Below are positions 18,748-28,016 of a DNA stretch of 64,000 bases, one piece after another (the stretch's first letter is position 1; the number at the start of each line of letters is the position of its first letter). Source of the stretch: Bdellovibrio sp. ZAP7 (GTDB lineage Bacteria > Bdellovibrionota > Bdellovibrionia > Bdellovibrionales > Bdellovibrionaceae); the NCBI RefSeq assembly GCF_006874645.1, contig NZ_CP030082.1, positions 3,286,001 to 3,350,000 on the forward strand. The letters run 5' to 3'. The position numbers and the translations under genes were made by a program. Under the pieces are notes generated by a model that ran no database searches, was not told where the DNA came from, and worked only from the letters and a program-made list of their open reading frames with translations.

Positions 18748-19425
18748 TCAATGAACGGTGGAAAAAACTCTGTTCCAACGCACTGTAGGATAGCGGTCTC
18801 CGCCCCATTTTTCCTGCCAATCCAAAGAGAGCCAGATCAAAACGACTTTGCCCACAATCTGTGAGGTCGGAACGGAACCCCAATAGCGCGAGTCGTCACT
18901 CGCATCACGATTGTCTCCCAGAATAAAGGCTTCATCCGGAGGCACGATGATGGGTCCAAAATCCTTACCTTCCATCTGCTTTTGAAAGATCACTCTCCAA
19001 GATGAATCCTGATATTTCTCTTCAAAGACTTCGAACAATCCCGGATTTGGGTTGTCGACGGTATTATCTGCAGCCTTCACATATTCAAGGGATTGATCAT
19101 TTAAAATCACTCGGCCATCTTTGATTTCAATCTTATCACCCGGCAAACCGATCACGCGCTTTACATAGGAAATGCCTGGCTGATTGCTGTAAGTGAAGAC
19201 GATCAAATCACCTCTCTCTGGAGGTGTGATGTCCCAAATTTTATCGGTGAATGGAAGTCGAACTCCGTAGGAAACGCGGGAAGAAAAAATAAAATCCCCG
19301 GGTTTCAACGTGGGCTGCATGGAGCCCGTTGGCACTTTATAAGCCGTGACCAGATAGCTGCGCACGAATAGCGCAAAAAAAACCGCGATCACTAGAGTTG
19401 TTAAGTATTCTCGCCAACGAGTCAT
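18748..19425 (-). CDS. lepB: Signal peptidase I, paralogue 3
   Basis: This is a type I leader peptidase of the inner membrane. It has a single N-terminal transmembrane anchor (about 8-24), catalytic Ser35 in PTGSMQPTL, catalytic Lys89 in YVKRVIGLPGD, and the box GDNRDASDDSRYWG. It is the shortest of three paralogues here (225 aa). It is separated from the other two by a secreted protein gene and an inverted-repeat element. It differs from them in the presumed substrate-binding region. Confidence 0.93.
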   Translation of the reverse strand: MTRWREYLTTLVIAVFFALFVRSYLVTAYKVPTGSMQPTLKPGDFIFSSRVSYGVRLPFTDKIWDITPPERGDLIVFTYSNQPGISYVKRVIGLPGDKIEIKDGRVILNDQSLEYVKAADNTVDNPNPGLFEVFEEKYQDSSWRVIFQKQMEGKDFGPIIVPPDEAFILGDNRDASDDSRYWGSVPTSQIVGKVVLIWLSLDWQEKWGGDRYPTVRWNRVFSTVH

Positions 19426-19484
19426 AAAAAAATCTTAACTAACTTTTGCGATCGCGGATAGCTTTTTTGGAAATACGAAAAAAC

Positions 19485-19589
19485 TAGCAATCTGTCACAC
19501 TGATTTACACAAGGCGCAGCTGCCGAAGGCGTACTCCTCGTACTCCGAGGCAGCTGTAACGCAGAAGAAATCAGTGTGGCGGATTGCTA
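19485..19589. repeat. Inverted-repeat element 1 (shared core with element 2)
   Basis: Two 22-bp arms (19485-19506 and 19568-19589) are inverted copies with two mismatches. They enclose a 61-bp core beginning ACACAAGGCGC and ending AACGCAGAAG. The core has its own inner stem CAGCTGCC/GGCAGCTG. The element starts directly at the stop codon of the secreted-protein gene. Its core aligns with the core of the element at 26626-26727, whereas the arms differ, so both belong to one repeat family. It may act as a terminator or a REP/MITE-like element. Confidence 0.85.
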
Positions 19590-20027
19590 TTAGTAGTCGT
19601 AGCCTTCGTTGATTGGAGAAGGATTTACGTCTTTATTTTCCATATAGATCACAGCGCGAGTGTTGTTCAAAGATGGGTGGCTAATATGAACCAAGCAACC
19701 GCTGTTTTCGTTTCCTGGAGTCCAGATAACTTTAGTCTCGTAAGCTTGCGTGAAGGTTTTTGAAGAAGCGTCGTAAGAGCTTTCCAACAACAAAGTTTTG
19801 ATCACTTTACATTGAAAGCCACCTGCTTGGTCAGCAACGATTGCTGTTGGAACAACTGATTGACCAACACTTTGTACAACCACGCGCAAAGAAATAACGC
19901 CATCTTGGTTCGAAGCTGAAACCGCCTCAACGTAGTTAGACTTGTCATCAAGGTTTGTGTAGTTTGAACTAGCTGCCAAGGCACTTACAGAAGTCAAAAG
20001 AGCCGCAATAAAAGAAACCAATTTCAT
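19590..20027 (-). CDS. Secreted protein of unknown function, 145 aa
   Basis: A clear signal peptide (MKLVSFIAALLTSVSALA, then ASS) marks it for export. The mature domain is beta-rich, with two cysteines (GFQCKV and SGCLVH) that could pair. ATG at 20027 is preferred over a longer frame because TCCTGGAGATATC sits just upstream. It lies between signal peptidase paralogues 2 and 3 and might be a substrate, but this is position only. I recognise no family. Confidence 0.8.
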   Translation of the reverse strand: MKLVSFIAALLTSVSALAASSNYTNLDDKSNYVEAVSASNQDGVISLRVVVQSVGQSVVPTAIVADQAGGFQCKVIKTLLLESSYDASSKTFTQAYETKVIWTPGNENSGCLVHISHPSLNNTRAVIYMENKDVNPSPINEGYDY

Positions 20028-20162
20028 GATATCTCCAGGATTGATTTTGTTAATAGATTGCGGGTAGATACCACAAATTGCCCCGGGAAACACTGCAGCG
20101 CATAAATAGTGAAATTTACACCCACTATTTTATCAAATGTTAAAAACTGTAAATAGCTTCAA

Positions 20163-20876
20163 TTACTTAAGAACTTGAAACAGACGCGACCAGCGCATCT
20201 GAGCCGGATCACACATGAAAGTCATAGTCGGCAAAGTGCTTTCGCAGGAAAGCCAAATGGCCCAGGCGCGACCCACGATATAGTCTTTTTTAACAAATCC
20301 CCATACTCGAGAATCGCTGGATTGATCGCGGTTATCACCCATGAAGAAGTAATTGCCTTCAGGAACTTTGAAAACTTGCGGAGTCGCATCGTCATCAAAT
20401 TTGAAGTCCATAAAGCGAATGATGTGGCTCGCAGGTTCCATCGTTTCGGTAAAGTAGGTAAAACCACTTTCATTTTGCGTAGATTCAAATTTTTCCAGAG
20501 GAAGCTCTTGCCCGTTGATCGTGATCTTCCCCGCCCTAACGACAACTTCATCCCCCGGCAATCCCACCAGGCGCTTGATGTAATACACGTCTGGATTTTC
20601 AGGATATTTAAAGACGATGATCTGACCTCGTTCAGGTTGTGACCACTGAACCATCCACTTATCACTGAACGGTAAATGCAATCCGTAAGCGAATTTTTTT
20701 ACCAGGATATGATCATGCACTAACAAGTTGGGGATCATACTTCCGGACGGAATCACGAAGGGCTCAAACAATGCCCAGCGAACGCCCATCACCAGCACAA
20801 TAGGAAAAAGGAACGTTAGAATCGCCTGATTCCACGTTCCTTTTAGATTTTTCTGTGCTGGGTTTTCTGGATTCAT
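20163..20876 (-). CDS. lepB: Signal peptidase I, paralogue 2
   Basis: The protein has an N-terminal membrane anchor (about 18-33), catalytic Ser46 in IPSGSMIPNL, catalytic Lys101 in YYIKRLVGLPGD, and MGDNRDQSSDSRVWGF. Length is 237 aa. It starts 3 bp after paralogue 1 on the same strand, so the two are co-transcribed with lepA. Residues between the Lys and the C-terminal box are partly shared with paralogue 1, including DPAQMRWSR and NPLTIRWTR at the ends. Confidence 0.94.
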   Translation of the reverse strand: MNPENPAQKNLKGTWNQAILTFLFPIVLVMGVRWALFEPFVIPSGSMIPNLLVHDHILVKKFAYGLHLPFSDKWMVQWSQPERGQIIVFKYPENPDVYYIKRLVGLPGDEVVVRAGKITINGQELPLEKFESTQNESGFTYFTETMEPASHIIRFMDFKFDDDATPQVFKVPEGNYFFMGDNRDQSSDSRVWGFVKKDYIVGRAWAIWLSCESTLPTMTFMCDPAQMRWSRLFQVLK

Positions 20877-20879
20877 TTA

Positions 20880-21680
20880 TTAATTAACTGGATGGAAGAA
20901 GCGTGTCCAACGGATCGTCAATGGATTACAGATCATTGGCAAAGCTGGAATAGTTTCTTCACAAGAAAGCCATACAAACATCGCGCGGCCCAGGATGTTT
21001 TGCTTTGGCAAGAAGCTCCATACACGGCTGTCCATAGAGTTCATACGGTTATCACCCATCACGAATAAGTGATCAGCCGGAACTACAACAGGCCCGAAAG
21101 TCTCGTAGAAATCACCTTTACGAAGCAGGATCGAATGGTCTTTTCCTTCGCCGCCCTCTTTACCCGGAGGCAAAGCTTCAGTGAATTCAACGTAGTTAGA
21201 CTTTGCATCGTTCACGTTACCGTCACGAGTAAAGTCAGCATCCCGCAACCAATTGAAGTCGTCCTGATTCGCAGGAACTTTCTTTTCAACAGGTTTGTCG
21301 TTTACGTACAAAGTTCCATTTTCATAATAAATCTTGTCGCCGGGCTCGCCCACGATACGTTTGATGAAGAAAGTGCTCATATCGCGAGGATATTTAAAGA
21401 CGATCACTTCACCACGTTTTGGTTCGTTGAACTTAACCATCCAGTTTTCGCTGAATGGAACGCGCAAACCATAGGTCAGTTTGTTCACAAAAATATGGTC
21501 GTGAATCAACAAAGACGGAAGCATGGATCCTGACGGAATGACATAGGCTTCAACAAAGCCCCAACGAATGAACAGGGCGATAAAAACGGCTAGGAATAGG
21601 GACCCCCAACCTTCTGTCCAAAAATGTTTCGTTCTCCAGTCCCATGGAGGTGGTTTTGTCTGCTGTTGATCTTTTGCCAT
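20880..21680 (-). CDS. lepB: Signal peptidase I, paralogue 1
   Basis: This is a leader peptidase with an N-terminal anchor (about 26-40), Ser52 in IPSGSMLPSL, Lys107 in FFIKRIVGEPGD and MGDNRMNSMDSRVWSF. At 266 aa it is the longest of the three, with an extra periplasmic segment between Lys and the last box. It starts 4 bp after lepA, matching the classical lepA-lepB order of other proteobacteria, so it is the best candidate for the housekeeping enzyme. Confidence 0.95.
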   Translation of the reverse strand: MAKDQQQTKPPPWDWRTKHFWTEGWGSLFLAVFIALFIRWGFVEAYVIPSGSMLPSLLIHDHIFVNKLTYGLRVPFSENWMVKFNEPKRGEVIVFKYPRDMSTFFIKRIVGEPGDKIYYENGTLYVNDKPVEKKVPANQDDFNWLRDADFTRDGNVNDAKSNYVEFTEALPPGKEGGEGKDHSILLRKGDFYETFGPVVVPADHLFVMGDNRMNSMDSRVWSFLPKQNILGRAMFVWLSCEETIPALPMICNPLTIRWTRFFHPVN

Positions 21681-21684
21681 GATG

Positions 21685-23493
21685 CTAGTCCTCTACTTTC
21701 AAGATCGCTAAAAAGGCTTCTTGAGGCACGTCGACAGAACCGACTGCTTTCATGCGCTTCTTACCCTCTTTTTGTTTCTCTAAGAGCTTACGTTTACGTG
21801 AGATGTCACCACCATAACATTTGGCAGTAACGTCTTTTCTGATCGCCCCTTGAGTTTCACGAGCAATAATTTTCGAACCAATAGCCGCTTGGATATTGAT
21901 TTGGAACTGCTGACGAGGGATCAATTCCTTCATCTTCTCAGTCAGTTTACGACCACGAGTCACTGCTTTTGATCTGTGAACGATCAACGACAAAGCATCG
22001 ATCGGTTCAGAGTTGATCAAGATATCCAATTTCACTAAGTCAGCTTCTTCAAAGCCCAAGAATTCATATTCCAAAGACGCATAGCCCTTAGAAATTGATT
22101 TCAAACGGTCATAGAAATCCATAACCATTTCATTCATTGGAAGTTTGTATTCGATGATCACTTTCTTTTCGTTTACGTACTCCATCTTAAGCTGCGCGCC
22201 ACGTTTGTCTTCGCAAAGCTTCAAGATTCCCCCGATATACTCAGTGGGAGTATGCAACGTCACCTTGACGTAAGGCTCTTCAAATTTTGCAATTGTCGAT
22301 TCATCCGGCATTCCTGATGGATTTTCCAACATCAAAACTGTGCCGTCTGTTTTAGTGATTTGATAAACAACCGTCGGAGCTGTTGTAATCAAATCAAGAT
22401 TGAACTCACGCTCCAAACGCTCTTGAACGATTTCCATGTGAAGAAGACCCAAGAAACCGCAACGATAACCAAATCCAAGAGCTGCTGATTTTTCAACTTC
22501 GAAGGACAAAGAGGAGTCATTCAAGCAAAGCTTATCCAAAGCGTCTTTCAAGCTTTCGTATTCTGAAGCAACAACTGGGAAGATGCCGGCGAAAACCATT
22601 GGCTTGATTCTTTGGAATCCCGCCAAAGGCTCTGTCGCTGGATGTTTTGCACCCGTAACAGTATCACCTACTTTAACGTCACGGATATCTTTGATACCGC
22701 AGATGATAAAGCCCACTTCACCCGCCTCAAGAGTATCTTGCGGTGCAGGGAATGGTTTGTATTTACCCATACGCAAAACTTCATAGTCACGATCCGTGGC
22801 CATGAATTTGATTTTGTCGCCTTTTTTAATTGTTCCGTCCATCATACGAACTAGAACAACAACACCTTGATATGCGTCGAACCAAGAGTCGAAGATCAAA
22901 CCACGAGGAGTCAGTGTTTTATCTGCTTTGGGTGGAGGAACTTTTTCAACGATCGCTTCGAGAATATCAGTGATACCAATTTTTTCTTTTGCAGAAGCGT
23001 GAATGATTCCTGTTGTATCAAGACCTACGGTGTCTTCGATTTGTCTTGCAACGCCTTCTGGATCTGCAGATGGCAAATCGATTTTGTTTAAGACAGGAAT
23101 GATCTCTAGATTATTTTCCATCGCGAGATATACGTTCGCGAGAGTTTGCGCTTCAACCCCTTGAGCAGCGTCGACAACTAAGATCGCGCCTTCACAAGCA
23201 GCCAAAGAACGAGAAACTTCGTAAGAAAAGTCCACGTGCCCCGGAGTATCGATCAAGTTGATCTGATACATGTTGCCGTCTTTAGATTTGAAATCTAAGC
23301 AGACAGTTTGAGCTTTAATTGTGATCCCACGCTCACGCTCAAGTTCCATGTTGTCCAAAAACTGTTCTTTCTTTTCACGATCGGAAAGGGAACCAGTTGC
23401 TGAAAGAAGACCATCCGCCAAAGTTGATTTGCCGTGGTCGATATGAGCGATAATTGCGAAGTTACGTATAAACTTAGGATCCATTGGCGCCAT
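21685..23493 (-). CDS. lepA: Elongation factor 4 (LepA), back-translocating GTPase
   Basis: EF4 is a ribosome-bound translational GTPase. The G1 motif AHIDHGKST is near the N-terminus, G3 is DTPGH, and G4 NKID lies in [10 protein letters not shown]. Domains II, III and V and the LepA-specific C-terminal domain ([31 protein letters not shown] region, cited by position near 545-575) complete the 602-aa protein. Starts at the first or fourth codon (both ATG) are possible, as no clear ribosome site decides. It heads lepA-lepB1-lepB2. Confidence 0.97.
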   Translation of the reverse strand: MAPMDPKFIRNFAIIAHIDHGKSTLADGLLSATGSLSDREKKEQFLDNMELERERGITIKAQTVCLDFKSKDGNMYQINLIDTPGHVDFSYEVSRSLAACEGAILVVDAAQGVEAQTLANVYLAMENNLEIIPVLNKIDLPSADPEGVARQIEDTVGLDTTGIIHASAKEKIGITDILEAIVEKVPPPKADKTLTPRGLIFDSWFDAYQGVVVLVRMMDGTIKKGDKIKFMATDRDYEVLRMGKYKPFPAPQDTLEAGEVGFIICGIKDIRDVKVGDTVTGAKHPATEPLAGFQRIKPMVFAGIFPVVASEYESLKDALDKLCLNDSSLSFEVEKSAALGFGYRCGFLGLLHMEIVQERLEREFNLDLITTAPTVVYQITKTDGTVLMLENPSGMPDESTIAKFEEPYVKVTLHTPTEYIGGILKLCEDKRGAQLKMEYVNEKKVIIEYKLPMNEMVMDFYDRLKSISKGYASLEYEFLGFEEADLVKLDILINSEPIDALSLIVHRSKAVTRGRKLTEKMKELIPRQQFQINIQAAIGSKIIARETQGAIRKDVTAKCYGGDISRKRKLLEKQKEGKKRMKAVGSVDVPQEAFLAILKVED

Positions 23494-23499
23494 TATTAT

Positions 23500-23535
23500 A
23501 AAAGAAGCGCCGAGTTGCTAGAGACAACTCGGCGC
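23500..23535 (-). terminator. Terminator after metK
   Basis: A perfect 11-bp stem GCGCCGAGTTG/CAACTCGGCGC (23507-23517 and 23525-23535) is followed on the minus strand by TTCTTTTATAAT. It lies between the metK stop (23567) and the lepA start (23493). Confidence 0.85.
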
Positions 23536-23566
23536 AATGATTAATAAATTTCAAATCTTAGAGAGA

Positions 23567-24730
23567 CTAAACTAGGCCTTTAACGGCTGCTTTAAGTTCT
23601 TCAACTTTATTTAGTTTTTCCCACGTAAAACCTTCTTCAGTTCGACCGAAGTGGCCATAAGCTGCTGTATTCGAGTAGATTGGTCTCAAAAGGTCCAAAT
23701 CCTTCGTAATACGAGCTGGGCGCAAGTCAAAGACTTGGCGAACTGCTTTTTCAAGCACTTCAGAGCCCACTTTGCTTGTTCCGAAGTCATTCACAGAGAT
23801 CGAAACTGGTTCTGCTACACCAATTGCGTAAGCAACTTGAAGCAAGCAGCGATCCGCCAGACCTGCACCCACGATGTTCTTCGCAATGTGACGAGCCGCG
23901 TAAGCCGCGGAACGATCCACTTTAGAAGGATCTTTACCAGAGAATGCGCCACCGCCGTGTGCACCGTGACCACCGTACGTGTCCACGATGATTTTACGAC
24001 CTGTCAAACCAGCATCACCCATTGGACCGCCTGTTACGAAGCGACCTGTTGGATTGATATAGAATTTTGTCTTAGCGTCGATCCACTGAGCAGGGATTGA
24101 TTTTTTGATCAACTCCTCAGTGATGAATTCTTTGATTGTTGCGTTGGAAACAGACTCTGCATGTTGAGTAGAGATCACAACAGCGTCGATACGTTTCGCG
24201 ATACCGTTTTCGTATTGAACAGTTACTTGGGATTTAGCATCCGGACGCAACCAGTCCACTTTGTTGGCTTTACGGATCGTCGCCAAGTCTTTCACAAGCT
24301 TGTGAGACATAGCAATGGAAAGAGGCATCAATTCAGGAGTTTCATTAACTGCATAACCGAACATCAAACCTTGGTCGCCAGCACCTTGATCGTCGGACAA
24401 AGTCTCTTTAACACCAACTGCGATGTCTGGAGATTGTTGGCCAACTGCAACCGTCACTGCGCAAGTTTTGTAGTCAAAACCTTTATCAGAGTGGTCGTAA
24501 CCAATACGTTTAACAACATCACGAGCGATTTCTGAAAAGTTCACTTTTGCAGAAGTCGTGATTTCACCAGCAACAACGATCAAACCTGTTGTTAGCAAAG
24601 TCTCGCAGGCAACGCGACCTTTAGGGTCTTGAGCCAAGATAGCGTCCAGAACGCCATCTGAGATTTGATCGGCCATTTTATCCGGATGACCTTCAGAAAC
24701 AGATTCACTCGTAAAAAGATAGTTTTTCAC
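23567..24730 (-). CDS. metK: S-adenosylmethionine synthetase
   Basis: MetK makes S-adenosylmethionine from methionine and ATP. The N-terminal [18 protein letters not shown] carries the ATP-binding His and the metal-binding residue region. [10 protein letters not shown] is the family hexapeptide region, and [19 protein letters not shown] is the P-loop-like signature. 387 aa is the usual length. It is monocistronic: a promoter lies about 75 bp upstream and a terminator follows. The roughly 60-nt leader shows no SAM riboswitch that I can identify. Confidence 0.98.
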   Translation of the reverse strand: MKNYLFTSESVSEGHPDKMADQISDGVLDAILAQDPKGRVACETLLTTGLIVVAGEITTSAKVNFSEIARDVVKRIGYDHSDKGFDYKTCAVTVAVGQQSPDIAVGVKETLSDDQGAGDQGLMFGYAVNETPELMPLSIAMSHKLVKDLATIRKANKVDWLRPDAKSQVTVQYENGIAKRIDAVVISTQHAESVSNATIKEFITEELIKKSIPAQWIDAKTKFYINPTGRFVTGGPMGDAGLTGRKIIVDTYGGHGAHGGGAFSGKDPSKVDRSAAYAARHIAKNIVGAGLADRCLLQVAYAIGVAEPVSISVNDFGTSKVGSEVLEKAVRQVFDLRPARITKDLDLLRPIYSNTAAYGHFGRTEEGFTWEKLNKVEELKAAVKGLV

Positions 24731-24802
24731 TTCTTATTTTCCTTATCGAGAGGATTGCCACACCCTAACCGGGGCAGAGTGCAACTAGGTTTGTTTGACG
24801 AC

Positions 24803-24830
24803 ATTTTAAGTCAGATTCGCAACCTATCAA
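24803..24830 (-). promoter_or_regulatory. Promoter of metK
   Basis: On the minus strand TTGATA (24825-24830) and TAAAAT (24803-24808) are 16 bp apart, close to the sigma-70 consensus. The expected transcript start leaves a leader of about 65 nt with GATAAGGA as ribosome site. Confidence 0.6.
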
Positions 24831-24845
24831 ACTCGTATTTGGGGG

Positions 24846-26156
24846 TCAACTGATTGCCGGAGCCTTCTTAAGGAAAAGGCTAATACGCGTCCCTTTGTTC
24901 TTAGGATCGATATGACTGCAGACGCTGTGAACTTGAAGACGACCGTGTGCCTTATCGAGATAGTGCTTCATGAGTAAAAGTCCAAATCCTGTGCCCTTTT
25001 CACCCCATGTACCCAATGTGGACGCTAAGCCCCCCACACTCTCCCATTGCAAAATTCGTTCAGGGGGAATCCCTACACCGTGATCACGAATGACAAGCTC
25101 AAACTCGCTGCCATGGGAAACACCGCTGACTTCGATCTTGGCACCTGGCGAACTAAACTTGATCGCATTGGAAATGGCGTTATTCACCACTTGGGTTCTT
25201 AAACTTATCTCGTCACCAAGAACATGAATATTGCGGATATCAGGATCGACTTCCAGCACGATTTTTTTTTCGCGCAGACGCTCCTCGAACAAAGCTCCTA
25301 CGGAATCTAAAAGATTGCCGACTGAAACTGGTAGAATGTTCAAAACGACACGCCCCGAATCAGCGGCATCAAAATAGCGCGCATTTTCCACGGTCTGACG
25401 AATGTTTGCGATCGTTTTTCGCGAATGGTTCAGTTCAGATTCTAAATTGGGATACTGCTTGATTACGCGGCTTTGAGTAAATTCGATAGAAGCCAAAGGA
25501 TTCAATATATCGTGAGTAATGGCGCGAAACAGCTGACGGATCTGCATGTTTTTGGCGGAAATTTTATTATGATAAAAATAACCGAGCTCAATGAAGAACA
25601 AGGTGAAACCACCAACCAAACCGATCAGCCCCAGGCCCACCATGAACTGAGCGACAACTCGCCCGTCAGCCGTTAGTTGACTTGCTGGAACCAGACGACT
25701 CGTCTGCAAAAAGAACATCAACATGAAATCCATGACACAAATAAAGATCCACGCCAGAGCATGGGTTTTATTGGTTAAAATGCCCACGATCATTGGCAGC
25801 ACCGCAAACCAAATCAACGTCGGCGAATAAAATCCCCCCGTGTAATAAGAGAAAGAAAACTGAAAGACCATTCCCGCAGTGACCATCGTATACACGGAAA
25901 AAACCATCGAACGCGTGGTCTTATAAAGGACCGGACATAATGCATGAATGGTGGAGCACGCAAAGCCGATGATGGCGAGCTCTTCGCTTGTAATCAGGAA
26001 GATAGCTAAGAAGCTATACATCCACATTAGCATTCCTGTAAGCACCGTGATGATAACCAAAAGACGATACTTGTAAGATCTCGTCAGAGCATCATCCTCA
26101 ACCACTGAGGAAAACAACCAGTTACCAATTAAAGGACTCACCTCAGGCATTTTCAT
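24846..26156 (-). CDS. Membrane sensor histidine kinase
   Basis: The N-terminal half holds about six hydrophobic helices with very short loops, so sensing is probably within the membrane. The H-box is FRAITHDILNPLASIEF (phospho-acceptor His). The ATPase domain shows the N-box NAISNAIKFSSPG, the G1 box DHGVGIP and the G2 box GEKGTGFGLLLMKHYL. No receiver domain or partner regulator is adjacent. The frame opens with TTG at 26174; ATG at 26156 or 26150 is more likely. The hpf terminator ends 15 bp before the start, so a leaderless message or read-through is implied. Confidence 0.88.
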   Translation of the reverse strand: MKMPEVSPLIGNWLFSSVVEDDALTRSYKYRLLVIITVLTGMLMWMYSFLAIFLITSEELAIIGFACSTIHALCPVLYKTTRSMVFSVYTMVTAGMVFQFSFSYYTGGFYSPTLIWFAVLPMIVGILTNKTHALAWIFICVMDFMLMFFLQTSRLVPASQLTADGRVVAQFMVGLGLIGLVGGFTLFFIELGYFYHNKISAKNMQIRQLFRAITHDILNPLASIEFTQSRVIKQYPNLESELNHSRKTIANIRQTVENARYFDAADSGRVVLNILPVSVGNLLDSVGALFEERLREKKIVLEVDPDIRNIHVLGDEISLRTQVVNNAISNAIKFSSPGAKIEVSGVSHGSEFELVIRDHGVGIPPERILQWESVGGLASTLGTWGEKGTGFGLLLMKHYLDKAHGRLQVHSVCSHIDPKNKGTRISLFLKKAPAIS

Positions 26157-26170
26157 GAGGTCATTAAACA

Positions 26171-26199
26171 ACAAAAGGTGGTTTCAAACCACCTTTTGT
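26171..26199 (-). terminator. Terminator after hpf
   Basis: A 13-bp perfect stem (26171-26183 and 26187-26199, loop of 3) is followed on the minus strand by TGTTTAA. It separates hpf from the histidine kinase and sits almost on the kinase start. Confidence 0.75.
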
Positions 26200-26226
26200 T
26201 GAAGTTAATCGCTTAAAGAGAACTGC

Positions 26227-26577
26227 TTAAGCGGCTTTACGCACGCGCAGCATTTGATTCAGACGGCCTTCCTTGGAAAGCTCTGGTTTTTTATGATCTT
26301 TGAACATTTTAGCGGTTTTCAAGAATTGCTTTTCAAGCTTTTCCACGCACGAGTCCACGGCCGCATATACATCCACACTAAATGAAGATGCTTTAAAATA
26401 TTTTTCTCGGGTGTTTACCGAAATCTCCACACAGAATTCATTCTTGGTTTTACTAAAATAAACGGCTCCGTACCCATCCCTAAGCAGAAACTGTCCGATT
26501 TCTTCCATACGCTGTTCCGTATATTCAACAAGTGAATCGGAGTGATCAAGATGCTTAAAGGTTGTGTTCAATTTCAT
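26227..26577 (-). CDS. hpf: Ribosome hibernation-promoting factor (HPF/RaiA family)
   Basis: HPF binds the 30S decoding region and silences ribosomes in starvation. The single S30AE domain is seen in MKLNTTFKHLDHSDSLVEY and in the beta-strand EFCVEISVNTREKYFKA. At 116 aa it is the short type, without the dimerising C-terminal domain. It lies downstream of rpoN, apt and a nucleosidase gene, close to the rpoN-hpf pairing common in proteobacteria. For a predator with a non-growing attack phase, ribosome hibernation is a plausible role. Confidence 0.92.
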   Translation of the reverse strand: MKLNTTFKHLDHSDSLVEYTEQRMEEIGQFLLRDGYGAVYFSKTKNEFCVEISVNTREKYFKASSFSVDVYAAVDSCVEKLEKQFLKTAKMFKDHKKPELSKEGRLNQMLRVRKAA

Positions 26578-26625
26578 TATTCTCTCCTCCAGCCCCTTTC
26601 AAGGCCTTAGTTTCTGTGGGTCCCC

Positions 26626-26727
26626 AGCACGCTTTCAGATAAGTTTATTCAAGGCGCCGAGGAGGAAGCTGTACTTCTCGTACCGCGACGACGAGCAACG
26701 CGGAAGAAACTTATCTGAAAGCGTGCT
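26626..26727. repeat. Inverted-repeat element 2 (shared core with element 1)
   Basis: Two perfect 21-bp inverted arms (26626-26646 and 26707-26727) enclose a 60-bp core. The core begins CAAGGCGC after 3 nt, contains GTACTTCTCGTACC and ends AACGCGGAAG, in the same order and spacing as in the element at 19485-19589. The arms of the two elements agree at only about 12 of 21 positions, yet each pair is self-complementary. It lies 49 bp upstream of the hpf start and downstream of the nucleosidase gene. Confidence 0.88.
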
Positions 26728-26839
26728 ACATTAAGCTTATCGGGTCGACTGGACCAAAGATGAGCTCTATATTGAGAACCGGAGAGAATAATTTACGGTT
26801 AATTCAATTTCTCATTTTGAGAAATTAAATTTTCCCGGA

Positions 26840-27433
26840 TTAGGCTGGAGCATTGTCGTCAGAAGCGACCATTCTCTTATAAAAATACAATAATTTCTTA
26901 GCACCTGGGAGGAGATTAGCGGCCCAATCATTGTGCGCATTATGATCCGCCCCATCAGTGATGTATTTAAGCGAGATCAGTTGCACACCCATTTTGCGAC
27001 AAACCTTAGCAATGGCATAACCTTCCATATCGACAAGATCACATGGCAATTTCGGAGTACCTGTCTCGAAATTATCCCCAGTACTGCAGATTCCGTGAGG
27101 CAACTCACCGAAATAAGGAATCAAATCAATAGAGCCCGGAATGGGATCAAAGGGAGTCTCCCCCACTTTGAAGCCCAACGGTGTGATATCCATATCTCTT
27201 TGAACGAACGAGGACACTTCAATCAGTTCGTGAGTTTTAAACTTTGAACTCCCTGCTGTCCCCAGATTGATAATCACTTTACATTTGGTTTTATGAATAA
27301 CATCCATGGCCGTCAGAGCCGCGTTTACTTTACCAATACCGGTATAGTGCACGGGAATATTTTCGTTTTCGAAAACATTCTGAGATTCATGGGGAAGAGC
27401 CATCAATACTGCAACGTCTTTAATATTGAACAA
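26840..27433 (-). CDS. Nucleosidase / nucleoside phosphorylase family protein (MTA/SAH nucleosidase-like)
   Basis: The PNP/UDP phosphorylase fold is seen from the start VAVLMALPHE, the GIGKVNAAL motif, INLGTAGSS, and VDMEGYAIAKVC, where the Met-Glu pair binds the nucleoside ribose. The acidic D in YITDGAD matches the catalytic Asp of methylthioadenosine/SAH nucleosidases. At 197 aa it is shorter than typical enzymes (about 230). The product adenine would feed apt, whose gene overlaps by 14 bp, giving an adenine salvage pair. The exact substrate is inferred. Confidence 0.8.
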   Translation of the reverse strand: MFNIKDVAVLMALPHESQNVFENENIPVHYTGIGKVNAALTAMDVIHKTKCKVIINLGTAGSSKFKTHELIEVSSFVQRDMDITPLGFKVGETPFDPIPGSIDLIPYFGELPHGICSTGDNFETGTPKLPCDLVDMEGYAIAKVCRKMGVQLISLKYITDGADHNAHNDWAANLLPGAKKLLYFYKRMVASDDNAPA

Positions 27434-27917
27434 GGGAGTAGACCTCTTTACCGTTAAATTTCATTTGATTCAGGAAGGTTAAATTCACTAAAACCGCCAC
27501 GGCCTGAACTGTATATCCAGCCAGTGAGCTTAAATCAATAGCCGCCTGCAAAGTCCCGCCAGTCGCCAAAACGTCGTCTACAATCATTATATTTCCACCA
27601 CCAACCGGAAGCTCGATTTCCGCAGTGCCGTACTCAAGTGCATAAGAAATTCTTTTAGTAGGAGGAGGCAATTTTCCAGCTTTACGAATCGGCAAAAAGC
27701 CTTTTCCATGAGTCGCCGCCATATGTGACGCCAAAATAAACCCACGAGATTCAATACCGGCGAAATACTGAATTTGAGAAAGATCCACACCATTCACGAG
27801 ATTTTTAGAAACAAAATGCAAAGCATCGGGATTCTGCAAAAGCGGAGACATATCCCGAAAAAGAATGCCTTCTTTAGGAAAATTAGGAACATCTCTGATA
27901 AGCTTTTTTAAATCCAC
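27420..27917 (-). CDS. apt: Adenine phosphoribosyltransferase
   Basis: Apt converts adenine and PRPP to AMP. The PRPP-binding motif is IMIVDDVLATGGTL, and FAGIESRGFILA and the N-terminal IRDVPNFPKEGILFRDMSPLL are typical of Apt. 165 aa is near the usual 170-180. Its 3' end overlaps the nucleosidase gene, consistent with co-translation for adenine recycling. Predatory growth on host nucleic acids makes such salvage sensible, though that is inference. Confidence 0.95.
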   Translation of the reverse strand: MDLKKLIRDVPNFPKEGILFRDMSPLLQNPDALHFVSKNLVNGVDLSQIQYFAGIESRGFILASHMAATHGKGFLPIRKAGKLPPPTKRISYALEYGTAEIELPVGGGNIMIVDDVLATGGTLQAAIDLSSLAGYTVQAVAVLVNLTFLNQMKFNGKEVYSLVQY

Positions 27918-28016
27918 AGACCACTCTCCCTCTAAAACGGAGCAAAATTAAACAACATGGGCCCAAATCTCAACGAAAAATGCTTTCTTCAAGCAAAGAA
28001 AATACACTGGCCACCA

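Noticed and set aside
24731-24802. SAM riboswitch before metK
   Set aside because: The leader is only about 65 nt after the likely promoter and shows none of the SAM-I or SAM-II core motifs I know.
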